Source of the DNA: Elymus sibiricus
Lineage: Eukaryota; Streptophyta; Magnoliopsida; Poales; Poaceae
NCBI GenBank assembly: GCA_039707655.1
Contig: CM077665.1
Coordinates: 135,737,148-135,801,147 of the forward strand
Direction of reading: 5' to 3'
Length of the DNA: 64,000 nucleotides
Shown: positions 1-10,472 of the stretch, piece by piece
Layout of the letters: each line of letters starts with the position of its first letter
Numbering within the stretch: the stretch's first letter is position 1
Translations under genes and position numbers: made by a program
The notes under the pieces: generated by a model
The model's input: only the letters and a program-made list of their open reading frames with translations
Databases searched by the model: none
Told to the model about the DNA's origin: nothing

Positions 1-1302
1 TTCTCCTCAAGCATCGCTGTGAGCTCCGGAATCCCCCTAGCCTCCTATTGTTGCTGTTTGCGAGCCGTAGCCTAGCCAATTGCCTACCCGAGCCCCACCG
101 GCCGCCATGGCCGACGAGCTCTTCGGAGACGAGCTCCTAGAGCCACTGGCACCTCGTTCGTGCTTCCAAGACCCATAGATGCTGCCCAGCCGCTTGGTTT
201 GGATAATTTCCAACCACAGCAATGCGCCGCGATAGCCGAGCTCCGGCCGCCACAAGGCCTGCCGGGCCCGCTTCAGGCCATCTACGGTAGCCAGATGACC
301 TCCATCGGATGCGCTCCATCTCCAGGAGCCTATAGCCGCAAACCCCGAAGCGAATGACGGCCCGTAGCCCGATTCCGCGCCCCTCCGCCGCGTCTGGTGA
401 TGCCGGCGGCTCAACGCCGGCGAGCCCGACCCCTTTTGATCACGGGGTTGACCCCCCCTGGGTCACTTACAGGTGGGGCCTAGCGCCTGGCCAAATCTGC
501 TTAAGCACTTAGTAATTAATTTGTTTAATTAAAACTAATGACCAACTGATAGTGGGTCTAGACCCCTAATTAGTATTAAACATTAATCCTAAGCACTGTT
601 TAGTGCCTGTGTCACTGACTAGTGGGACCCACTGGTCAGGTTTGACCTAAAACGGTCAGTTGACCTGCTGAGGTCATGGTGACATAGCGCTGAGGTATTA
701 AAGGAATTTATGTTTAATAATAATTCAGTAAATTCCAGAAAATAGATAAAACTTAGGAAAATCATAGAAATTAATCTGTTTATCAGATGAAAATAAATTA
801 TATATGAAAATTTATCAAAAAAATCCAATGAACCCATTGATGGTACTATCATGCATGATAGAGCAACCCAAATAGGAGAAAATTGAAATTTAGCGTAAAT
901 GCAATATGTGACATAATACATGGAGTTTGATTTATAACCTAGTTTCAAAGCAACTTCATTTAAACTTGATGCTAGGTGCATTAGTTCATCCAAATCATGT
1001 TGCCATGTCATGATCATGCATCATATTGTTGCACTTGCCATGTATTGCTTGTTACCTCATCTGTATCGTGGTAGGTCCTGCTCCCGAGGATACACGTGAG
1101 TATCCAGCTGAAGGGCAATACCCTGCCACCAACCTGCAAGGCAAGCAATCTCATTGCTCATTTCGATAACACCCTACTCTCTCGCTCCTGCTCTCGTTTA
1201 TTGCATTAGGACTATTCGATTCAACTGTTACCTATTTCGGTAGTTGAACCCATTCCTCTGCATGACCTGTCATTGTCATTGTAAATAGCTGAACCAAGCA
1301 AA
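1..1302 (+). repeat. 5' LTR of element A, first part
   Basis: Non-coding LTR sequence, nearly collinear with 26900-28194. It stops exactly where F1 was inserted and resumes at 8094. The first 420 bases are GC-rich and the rest is AT-rich. The true LTR start lies upstream of the window. The short ORFs here are not conserved as proteins and I treat them as chance. Confidence 0.8.
1298..1302. repeat. Left target-site duplication of F1
   Basis: GCAAA here matches GCAAC at 8089-8093 apart from one base. The undisturbed copy at 28188-28200 reads GCAACCTAGC, so the target was GCAAC and the left copy has mutated. Confidence 0.85.
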
Positions 1303-2776
1303 TGATACGTCTCCAACGTATCTATAAATTTTTATTGTTCCATGCTATTATATTATATGTTTTGGATGTTTTATATGCATTAATATGCAATTTTATATTA
1401 TTTTTGGGACTAACCTATTAATCTAGAGCCTAGCAGACTTGGAGAAGAGGGCAGGAGACCTGCCGGGGAGTCACAAGCCTGCAGGGCGCGCCCTAGGGGG
1501 GGCGCGCCCTCCTGGCTTGTGGCCCCCCAGTAGGCCTCCTAACCCTATTCTTCGGCCTACAAATTCCCAAATATTCCCCCAATACCAGAATGAGCCACGA
1601 AAATACTTTTCCACCGCCGGAAGCCTCTGATCCCGTGAGATCCAATCTTGGAGCCTTTTCCGGTAATCTGCCGGAGGGGTATTCGATCACAGAGGGCATC
1701 TACATCAACTCCATTGCCCCTCCGATGATGCGTGAGTAGTTCACCACAGACCTTCGGGTCCATAGCTAGTAGCTAGATGGCTTCTTCTCTCTCTTTGTTC
1801 TTCAATACCATGTTCTTCCTGATCTTCATGGAGATCTATCCGATGTAATACTCTTTTGCGGTGTGTTTGTCGAGATCCGATGAATTGTGGGTTTATGAGC
1901 AGCTTATCTATGAATATTATTTGAATCTTCTCTGAATTCTTATATGCATGATTTCATATCTTTGCAAGTCTCTTCGAGTTATTGGTTTGGTTTGGCCAAC
2001 TAGATTGGTAATTCTTGCAATGGGAGAAGTACTTAGTTTTGGGTTCAATCTCGCGGTGTCCTCACCCAGTGACAAAGTAGGGGTAGCGAGGCACGTATTT
2101 GTATTGTTTCCATCAAGGATAAAAGGATGGGGTTTTCATCATATTGCTTGAGTTTATCCCTCTACATCATGTCATCTTACCTAATGTGTTACTCTGTTCT
2201 TCATGAACTTAATACTCTAGATGCAGGCAGGAGTCGGTCGATGTGTGGAGTAATAGTAGTAGATGCAGAATCGTTTCGGTCTACTTGACACGGACGTGAT
2301 GCCTATATGCATAATCATTGCCTTGGATATCGTCATAACTATGAGATTTTCTATCGATTGCTCGACAGTAATTTGTTCACCCACCGTATTATTTTCCTTC
2401 ATGAGAGAAGCCTCTAGTGAATCCTATGGCCCCCGGGTCTATTTTCCATGTTATATTTTCAGATCTATAAACCAAAAATACCAAAAATATCTCGCTGCAT
2501 TCTTTTTACTTTTGTTTTACTTTTCGTTTTAGCAATCTTTTATATCTATCTCTATCAGATCTCATCCTTGCAAATAACCGTGTAGGGATTGACAACCCCT
2601 TCTAGTGTTGGGTGCAAGAGTTTGATTGTTTGTGTAGGTGCGAAGATTGGGGACTTGCTTGTATCTCCTACTGGATTGATACCTTGGTTCTCAACAACTG
2701 AGGGAAATACTTATCTACTTTGCTGCATCACCCTTTACTCTTCAAGGGAAAACGAACGCAAGCTCAAGAAGTAGCA
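1303..2776 (+). repeat. 5' LTR of F1
   Basis: It begins TGATACG and ends TAGCA, and is 1474 bp against 1586 bp for the 3' LTR. The difference is a single 113-bp deletion at the CCTAG at 1429-1433. The TATA-like box is TACAAATT here (1558-1565) where the 3' copy has TATAAATT. Confidence 0.85.
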
Positions 2777-2787
2777 AGAAGGATTTC

Positions 2788-2805
2788 TGGCGCCGTTGCC
2801 GGGGA
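2788..2805 (+). other. Primer-binding site of F1
   Basis: TGGCGCCGTTGCCGGGGA lies 11 bases after the 5' LTR. It is complementary to the 3' end of plant tRNA-Asp, as recalled. The same PBS occurs in F2 on the other strand. Confidence 0.75.
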
Positions 2806-3009
2806 GATCTACATCAAGCCTACCAAGTACCCAGCACAAACTCATCTCTTGCATTTACATTATTTGCCATTTGCCTCTCATTTTCCTCTCCCCCACTTCT
2901 AAAATGATTTTCAGAAAAAAACCAAAAAGATTTGCCTTTTTATTCGCCCTTCTTCCGTTCGTCTTTTCGTTTTCTTTTTGCTTGCTCGTGTGTTAGAACG
3001 CTTAAACTC

Positions 3010-3822
3010 ATGGATAGCCTTACTACTATCGCTGGTACTCCTGAGAGTGAGGTTCTTAATTTTAAGCAAAGGGAGGGAGAAAACTTAAAAGATGCTTGGT
3101 ATCGAATTTGCAATGCTCAAAATAGATCTACTCGTAAGCAATCTACTACCGTTCTCCTTCGCAATTTTTATGTGGGTGTCTTTCCTTGGAATAGATATGT
3201 TTTGGATACCATTACGGGAGGAAACTTCTTGGGTAGCCATACCTTTGATTCTTATAATGCTATGACAAATTTGGTAGGTTCACCCCCACTCATGGTTAAT
3301 GAAACAATCTTAACTTTGGAACATGTGATGCGAAGGCTTGATATTATTGAAAAGAAAGTTGCTACTATTGAGCTCATTGAAAACTTGGATAAAAAGATTC
3401 ATAATCATACTCAATATGGATCTAAGGTAGGAGTTACTTTAAAAAATCTAAGGGAAAAAGAACCCATAGTTAATGAAAAATTGGATCAAGATTCCTCTAG
3501 AATTGGAAAGCTAGAGGACATTATTACCAACTTGGGTTGCGCTTTTGCCTCTGTTCAAACCACTCCAAAAATTTCTCCTTCTAAGACTGCCAAGTTTGTT
3601 TATGTTCCCAAAAATAAGGGTGAATCATCTAGTAAAGGGGATAAAGATCTTAAGATGATAAGTGTTCACCCCAGCTTTATCAATATTGTTGGGGAAACTA
3701 TTGCCACAAGTCAATCTCTTGACTTCTTGCCTAGGAGCATTATTATTGATAAGAGCAAAGAACCTCCTAGGGTTCATAAGTGTGCAATTGAGGAATTGCA
3801 TACCAAAGATGACAATACCTAG
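3010..3822 (+). CDS. Truncated gag-like protein of F1
   Basis: A 270-residue ORF starting at the ATG after the leader. The same frame is open upstream to 2932, but F2 suggests that gag starts downstream of the leader. Residues 20-90 resemble part of the retrotransposon gag domain seen intact in F2, including an LRNFYVGV-like segment and a GG-containing stretch. The middle is charged and coiled-coil-like. The protein ends in TKDDNT, as the F2 coding region does, so it looks like an internally deleted gag-protease ORF rather than a separate gene. There is no zinc knuckle and no retropepsin motif. It is probably non-functional or only structural. Confidence 0.6.
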   Translation: MDSLTTIAGTPESEVLNFKQREGENLKDAWYRICNAQNRSTRKQSTTVLLRNFYVGVFPWNRYVLDTITGGNFLGSHTFDSYNAMTNLVGSPPLMVNETILTLEHVMRRLDIIEKKVATIELIENLDKKIHNHTQYGSKVGVTLKNLREKEPIVNEKLDQDSSRIGKLEDIITNLGCAFASVQTTPKISPSKTAKFVYVPKNKGESSSKGDKDLKMISVHPSFINIVGETIATSQSLDFLPRSIIIDKSKEPPRVHKCAIEELHTKDDNT

Positions 3823-4476
3823 ATCTATTGCGTTATGCTTAGCTAGGGGCGTTAAACAATAGCACTTGTTGGGAGGCAACCCAATTTTATTTTTATACTT
3901 TTGTTTTCGCTTCTGTTTTTGAGCGTTTTACACATTATTACCTCTGTAGTAATTGTGTTTTCTTGTTTTAATTAGTGTTTGAGCCAAGTAAGGCCTTTGG
4001 GATGGTCTACGGTGTTTGTGATTTGATTTTGCTGAAAAACAAAAACTTTTTCTCTCAGTCCAGGAATTTTGTAAACTCGCTGGAACGTTCTTTTGATCTG
4101 AAATTTTTACACAAGATTGATATACAAATTTCCCTAAATTTCCTATTTTTTCAGAAGTTTTGAAGTTACAGAAGTATTCGAAGTCTATAGATTGCTACAG
4201 ATTGTTTTGTTTTGGACAGATTCTGTTTTCTTTGTGTTGTTTGCTTATTTTGATGTATCTATGGGTTGTGTCGGGGGGTATGAACCATGGAGAAGTTGGA
4301 ATACAGTAGATATTACACCAATATAAATAAAGAATGAGTTCACAACAGTACCTGAAGTGGTGATTTATTTTTCTTATACTAACGGATCTCATGAGTTTTC
4401 TGTTGAGTTTTGTGTTGTGAAGTTTTCAAGTTTTGGGTAAAGATTTGATGGACTATGGAATAAGGAGTGGCAAGAG

Positions 4477-4549
4477 CCTAAGCTTGGGGATGCCCAAGGC
4501 ACTCCAAGCCATATTCAAGGATACCAAAGAGCCTAAGCTTGGGGATTCC
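4477..4549 (+). repeat. Two internal copies of the polypurine-tract motif
   Basis: CCTAAGCTTGGGGATGCC at 4477-4494 and CCTAAGCTTGGGGATTCC at 4532-4549 are 55 bp apart. Their core, AAGCTTGGGGAT, is the same as the polypurine tract just before the 3' LTR (6488-6501). Confidence 0.75.
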
Positions 4550-5393
4550 CCGGAAGGCATCCCCTCTTTCGTCTTCAATCCATCGGTAAATTTACTTGAG
4601 GCTATATTTTTATTCACCACATGATATGTGTTTTGCTTGGAGCGTCTTGTATGATATGAGTCTTTCCTTGTTATTTTGCCACAATCATCCTTGCTGCATA
4701 CATCTTTTGAGGGGGACATGCATTAATCGTGAATTTATTAGAATACTCTATGTGCTTCACTTATATCTTTTGAGCTAGGCAATGTTGCTCTAGTGCTTCA
4801 CTTATATCTTTTTAGAGCACGGTGGTGTTTTATTTTATAGAAATAATTGAACTCTCATACCTCACTTATATTATTTTGAGAGTCTTTAAACAGCATGGTA
4901 ATTGGTTTAGGTTATGAATTTAGTTCTAATATAATGGGCATCCAAGAGGGATATAATAAAAACTTTCATATTAAGTGCATTGAATACTATGAGAAGTTTG
5001 ATTCCTTGCATATAGTTTTGAGATATGAAGATGGTAATATGAGAGTCATGCTAGTGAGTAATTGTGGAATGGTAGAAATACTTGTATTAAAGTTTGTGAT
5101 TCCCGTAGCATGCACGTATGGTGAACCGTTATGTAACGAAGTTGGAGCATGATTTGTTTAATGATTGTCAACCTTTGTGTGAGGGTCAGGAGCGCGCGAT
5201 GGTTAACTCCTACCAACCTCTCCCCTAGGAGCATGCGTCTAATACTTTGCTTCGATAACTAATAGACTTCTGCAATAAGTATGTGAGTTCTTTATGACTA
5301 ATGTTGAGTCCATGGATTATACGCACTCTCACCCTTCCACCATTGCTAGCCTCTCTAGTACCGCGCAACTTTCGCCGGTGCATTAAACCCACC

Positions 5394-5443
5394 TTCCTCA
5401 AAACAGCCACCATATACTTTCCTCAAAACAGCCACCATACCTA
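5394..5443 (+). repeat. 25-bp tandem duplication in F1
   Basis: Two adjacent copies of a unit containing TTCCTCAAAACAGCCACCAT, starting at 5394 and 5419. Confidence 0.8.
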
Positions 5444-6487
5444 CCTATTATGGCATTTCCATAGCCATTCCGAGATATATTGCCATGCAACTTCCACCGT
5501 TCCGTTTTTCATGACATGCACCATCATTTTCATATTGCCTTGCATTCGTAAGCATTCATATAGAGTCATATTTTGTTCTAGGTATCATAGTTGTAAGTAA
5601 ATAAAAGTGTGATGATCTTCATTATTAGAACATTGTCCCATGAGAGAAAAGGATGATGGAAGCTATGATTCCCTCACAAGTTGGGATGAGTCTCCGGACT
5701 TTACAAATAACAAAAGAGGCCAGCGAAGCCCAAATAAAAAAAAGTGGGCAAAGATGCACACCAAAATAAAAAAAAATGAGAGAAAGAGAGAAGGGACAAT
5801 GTAACTATCTTTTTCAACACTTGTGCTTCAAAGTAGCACCATGATCTTCATGATAGAGAGTCTCCTATTTTGTCACTTTCATATAACTAGTGGAATTTTT
5901 CATCATTATGCACAACCACTTAGTTTCTTTTTGAGCTTTCATACACTTATAGCTCTAGTGCATCCGTTGCATGGAAATCCCTACTCACTCACATTGATAT
6001 CTATTGATGGGCATCTCCATAGCCCGTTGATACGCCTAGTTAATGTGAGACTATCTTCTCCTTTTTCTTCACAACCTCCACCATATTCTATTCCACCTAT
6101 AGTGCTATATCCATGGCTCACGCTCATGTATTGCGTGAGAGTTGAAAAGGTTTGAGAACATAAAAAGTGTGAAACAATTGCTTGACTTGTCATCGGGGTT
6201 GTGCATGATTTAGATAGTTTTTGTGGGGAACATGGAGCATAGCCAGACCATATGATTTTGTAGGGATAACTTTCTGAGGCCATGTTATTTTGAAAGGACA
6301 CAATTGCCTTGTTAGTATGCTTGAAGTATTACTTTTTTTATGTCAATATTAAACTTTTATTTTGAATCTTGCGGACCTGAATATTCATGCCACAATAAAG
6401 AATATTACATGGATAAATATGTTAGGTAGCATTCCACATCAAAAATTCTGTTTTTATCATTTACCTACTCGAGGACGAGCAGGAATT

Positions 6488-6502
6488 AAGCTTGGGGATG
6501 CT
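6488..6502 (+). promoter_or_regulatory. Polypurine tract of F1
   Basis: AAGCTTGGGGATGCT immediately precedes the 3' LTR, where plus-strand priming is expected. Confidence 0.75.
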
Positions 6503-8088
6503 TGATACGTCTCCAACGTATCTATAATTTTTGATTGTTCCATGCTATTATATTATCTGTTTTGGATGTTTTATATACATTAATATGCTATTTTATATTA
6601 TTTTTGGGACTAACCTATTAATCTAGAGCCTAGTGCCAGTTTTTGTTTTTTCCTTGTTTTTGAGTATTGTAGATAAGGAATATTAAATGGAGTCCAAATG
6701 GAATAAAATCTTCGGAATGATTTTTCTTGGACCAGAAGAAACCTAGCAGACTTGGAGATGAAGGCAGGAGACCTGCCGGGGAGTCACAAGGCTGCAAGGC
6801 GCGCCCTAGGGGGGGCGCGCCCTCTTGGCTTGTGGCCCCCCAGCAGGCCTCCTAACCCTATTCTTCGGCCTATAAATTCCCAAATATTCCCCCAATACCA
6901 GAAAGAGCCACGAAAATACTTTTCCGCCGCCGGAAGCCTCTGTTCCCGTGAGATCCAATCTTGGAGCCTTTTCCGGTAATCTGCCGGAGGGGGATTTGAT
7001 CACGGAGGGCATCTACATCAACTCCATTGCCCCTCCGATGATGCGTGAGTAGTTCACCACAGACCTTCGGGTCCATAGCTAGTAGCTAGATGGCTTCTTC
7101 TCTCTCTTTGTTCTTCAATACCATGTTCTTCATGATCTTCATGGAGATCTATCCGATGTAATATTCTTTTGCGGTGTGTTTGTCGAGATCCGATGAATTG
7201 TGGGTTTATGATCAGCTTATCTATGAATATTATTTGAATCTTCTCTGAATTCTTATATGCATGATTTCATATCTTTGCAAGACTCTTCGAGTTATTGGTT
7301 TGGTTTGGCCAACTAGATTGGTAATTCTTGCAATGGGAGAAGTGCTTAGTTTTGGGTTCAATCTTGCGGTGTCCTCACCCAGTGACAAAGTAGGGGTAGC
7401 GAGGCACGTATTTGTATTGTTGCCATCAAGGATAAAAAGATGGGGTTTTCATCATATTGCATAAGTTTATCCCTCTACATCATGTCATCTTACCTAATGC
7501 GTTACTCTGTTCTTCATGAACATAATATTCTAGATGCAGGCAGGAGTCGGTCGATGTGTGGAGTAATAGTAGTAGATGCAGAATCGTTTTGGTCTAGTTG
7601 ACACGGACGTGATGCCTATATGCATAATCATTGCCTTGGATATCGTCATAACTATGCGCTTTTCTATCGATTGCTCGACAGTAATTTGTTCACCCACCGT
7701 ATTATTTTCCTTCATGAGAGAAGCCTATAGTGAAACCTATGGCCGCCAGGTCTATTTTTCATATTATATTTTCAGATCTATAAACCAAAAATACCAAAAA
7801 TATCTCGCTGCATTCTTTTTACTTTTGTTTTACTTTTCGTTTTAGCAATATTTTATATCGATCTCTATCAGATCTCATCCTTGCAAATAACCGTGAAGGG
7901 TTTGACAACCCCTTTTAGCGTTGGGTGCAAGAGTTTGATTGTTTGTGTAGGTGCGAAGATTGGGGACTTGCTTGTATCTCCTACTGGATTGATACCTTGG
8001 TTCTCAACAACTGAGGGAAATACTTATCTACTTTGCTGCATCACCCTTCCTCTTCAAGGGAAAACCAACGCAAGCTCAAGAAGTAGCG
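6503..8088 (+). repeat. 3' LTR of F1
   Basis: The 1586-bp full-length LTR. It starts TGATACG and ends TAGCG, where the 5' LTR ends TAGCA, so the final A has mutated. It is followed by TSD GCAAC at 8089-8093. Confidence 0.85.
6871..6878 (+). promoter_or_regulatory. TATA box in the F1 3' LTR
   Basis: TATAAATT lies downstream of a GC-rich stretch with GGCGCGCC motifs. This is the expected LTR core promoter. The corresponding 5' LTR site is mutated to TACAAATT. Confidence 0.55.
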
Positions 8089-8093
8089 GCAAC

Positions 8094-10026
8094 CTAGCAT
8101 ACCTGGTAGATGATTGAGCCAGGATGTGCCTTATCCTGCTTGCTTGCTATGCTTAGAGTTGTGTCAGGTCTGATTCATCTGGGTGATGAACCGGAGTGAA
8201 ACGATGTTGTTCTGATGTGATAAGCTAAATGATGAACCTGATTTGGTAAAGGTAGCGATGAGAGGCTATGTAGGAGTACATAGCGGGTTGTCTCATTGGG
8301 ACCGTTCTTAGGAACTGAGTTCCGTGTTTGTGATCCAAGACTAGCTACTACCACATGTTGGGATACTTAATTGACCCTCTCGACTTATCAACCGCCTAGT
8401 CCTTGATCCAGGAGTTGCAAGTAGTTTCTGGTGTTTATAGCTATGCTGGAGGCCGTGCGTAGCGCTGACCTTAGGGGTGGGCTACGACGAGGTAGGCAGT
8501 GGAACGGTGTACCAAGTGGCACTCAAATGGTGCGCTTGGGAACCCTGCGCACATTGTTTGAGGCCATAGCGGAAACTTCGGCCGGACTTCCGTGCGGGTT
8601 CAGTCTCAAATAGGCGATAGCCTGGACTAAGGTCTTGTGTGAATGACGGTCGTGGCCGACTCCCTCGCTTGGCTTCCGCTTGAAGGTTGCCGCGGTGCCT
8701 TTTTTACGTTCACATAGCGATAAGTGGCGAGAGCGTGGGTGAAGGAGTACACCCCTGCAAGGTATGAATCTGTTAGAATAGCTGCGTCCTCGGATATGGA
8801 CTACTTGAAAACTTATGATGTTCATAGATAACTTTAATGGCTACTCATAAAACTATCAAGACAAGTGTGAGTACCGTGGATAGCACTCTCGTATGTGACG
8901 GGAGTAGATCCATGGTAGTGTATTGATGTGGTGTTAGTGGACTCGTGTGCGCTTTCTCAAACTTGTTCAAAGAACTAGTAGTCGTAGTACAGGTTAGACA
9001 AGAGTCAAAGTCGGCTTGCTGCACGAACCCCACTACTCCCCTTGTTGATACATGTGCATGGATAGACTAGGTTTGATTTAAAGACTTGTTGAGTACGTTC
9101 GTACTCATGTTTGCTTAATAACGGTTGCAGATGAGAATCAGGACCCCTCTGGTGGGTTATATCTAGACGTCGACGATTACGAGTAGCTGGTATCCTAACT
9201 ACGATCTGATGCCCCTGGGATAGGCTGTAGATAGTCAGGCTTCATGCCTTTTCTTCTTTCTACTGTCTGTACTCGGACAGCTTTAAGCTTCTGCATGGCT
9301 TGTATGACTTTGTGTGTATGACTTGGGTGTTGGGTCATGTGACCCCTACATGTATGAACATATTATGCAAGGCTCTTCTTAGCCTTCTAAATAAATGTTG
9401 TGATGTTGTATGGTTATATTGTGATGCCATAGTTGTATCTATGCATATCGGGCATATCGTGTGTACGTGTGACGTGCAACGGTATGTATGGGATTCGACA
9501 CTTAGTTGTGTGCCTTAGTAGTACTCTTTACGGGGAAAAGCCTCTTTATGCTTCCATCGAGCCTTGGTAGCTTGCTACTGCTACGAACACATTGATTGAC
9601 CAGCATGTATCCTTCTTTGCTGTTGTGTTTGTCCCTACGGGGAAATGTCTCGTAGCGTAATGGAGTCCCTTTAGCCTGCTATAACTCGTCTACGTACCGT
9701 TGATGACAGATATATCTCACGATGTAATGGAGTCCATGTAGCTTGCTATGACTCGTCTACACATGCTGATGACCGACACCTGCTTTGTTGGGTTACGTAT
9801 GCCTGTCTCTATACGGATGTGCCACTTGGGTTCTTCGACTAGTCATGTCGACCCGGGTTCTCTAACATTTGAATGCTAGTGACATATTCACATACGTGAG
9901 CCAAAAGACGCAAACGGTCCCAGCCCAGGTAAGGTCACAGCCGTGGAGACAACCGTGCGTGAGGCCGCAAAGTGATGTGAGGTGTTACGTGCTGGATTCT
10001 TATGGCTTAGGATCGGGGTCCCGACA
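8094..10026 (+). repeat. 5' LTR of element A, second part
   Basis: It continues the LTR directly from 1302. The first 185 bp match 28195-28383. The rest (8279-10026) has no second copy in the window because the 3' LTR is truncated. It ends CCGACA just before the PBS. I see no gene here. Confidence 0.75.
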
Positions 10027-10030
10027 ACGT

Positions 10031-10042
10031 TGGTATTAGAGC
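10031..10042 (+). other. Primer-binding site of element A (initiator tRNA-Met)
   Basis: TGGTATTAGAGC differs by one base from TGGTATCAGAGC, the standard complement of plant initiator tRNA-Met used by many gypsy and copia elements. It fixes the 5' LTR end and the element's orientation. Confidence 0.85.
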
Positions 10043-10472
10043 CTGACTGACTCTAGGATTACCAAGCCAAACTGGCCGAAGTTGAATCTAGAAATGCTTT
10101 AGTTATGCAAGGGAATTGATTGTGGAAGGGAACGTAAGGCTCTTTTTTACATCTCTTCTTGAGTCATTCTATTCCGAGTCACCCTCTTATTTTCTACAGG
10201 GTTTAAGAACTAGGCTTCTTACCTACCTCTTAGGATGAAGAGTTACTAACCTTGGACTCGTAGACTAAGTTGTTTGAGAGTCAACTCCAGTTTTCAAGTA
10301 TTGCTTCTGTGTGACAATTAGATGGGTTAGAAACTTGAAGCTAGAAAGTTGAGTGGTTATGCTATCCAATCTTTTGCAGGATGTCTCAAAATTGTTTTTG
10401 AGCATTTTTAGCTGTTATGCTGTCCGATTTCTGCTAGGATCTCTAATGCATTTGCATTATCCTCTATTTCAG
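10043..10472 (+). other. Untranslated leader of element A
   Basis: A 430-bp AT-rich stretch with no conserved ORF. It ends in CTCTATTTCAG directly before an ATG, which looks like a splice acceptor, so part of it may have been an intron of the leader transcript. Confidence 0.45.

Larger units (their letters stand above)
3823..6502 (+). other. Non-coding internal region of F1
   Basis: About 2.7 kb without a credible gene. It is collinear with non-coding sequence in F2 (56531-59019, reversed), including the segment after the gag stop with GGGAGGCAACCCAA. It contains repeated CTTCACTTATATCTTTT-type motifs around 4755-4880, a 25-bp tandem duplication at 5394-5443 and two PPT-like repeats at 4477-4549. 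Confidence 0.6.
1303..8088 (+). mobile_element. F1: non-autonomous gypsy-type LTR retrotransposon nested in A
   Basis: A complete 6.8 kb element with two LTRs (1303-2776 and 6503-8088), a PBS, a short gag-like ORF, about 2.7 kb of non-coding internal DNA and a polypurine tract. It encodes no protease, reverse transcriptase or integrase, so it must have depended on enzymes from another element. Its LTR start, TGATACGTCTCCAACGTATC, is a very common Triticeae gypsy signature. I recall it from the Fatima/Sumana group but am not certain of the name. The element inserted into A's 5' LTR with a 5-bp TSD. Confidence 0.85.

Noticed and set aside
1..1302. Possible assembly duplication with 26900-28200
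   Set aside because: The copies differ at many bases and occupy the expected 5' and 3' LTR places of one element.
1439..2532. Several ORFs of 60-90 aa in the F1 LTR
   Set aside because: They recur in the 3' LTR copy with frame-independent changes and resemble no protein. LTRs are non-coding here.
10031..10042. Part of a tRNA-Met gene
   Set aside because: Only 12 bases match, directly after an LTR end. This is a primer-binding site.
10353..10472. Upstream start of the leader ORF of element A (Met at 10353)
   Set aside because: The first 40 residues are AT-rich leader sequence that ends in a splice-acceptor-like CTATTTCAG. The conserved part starts at 10473.
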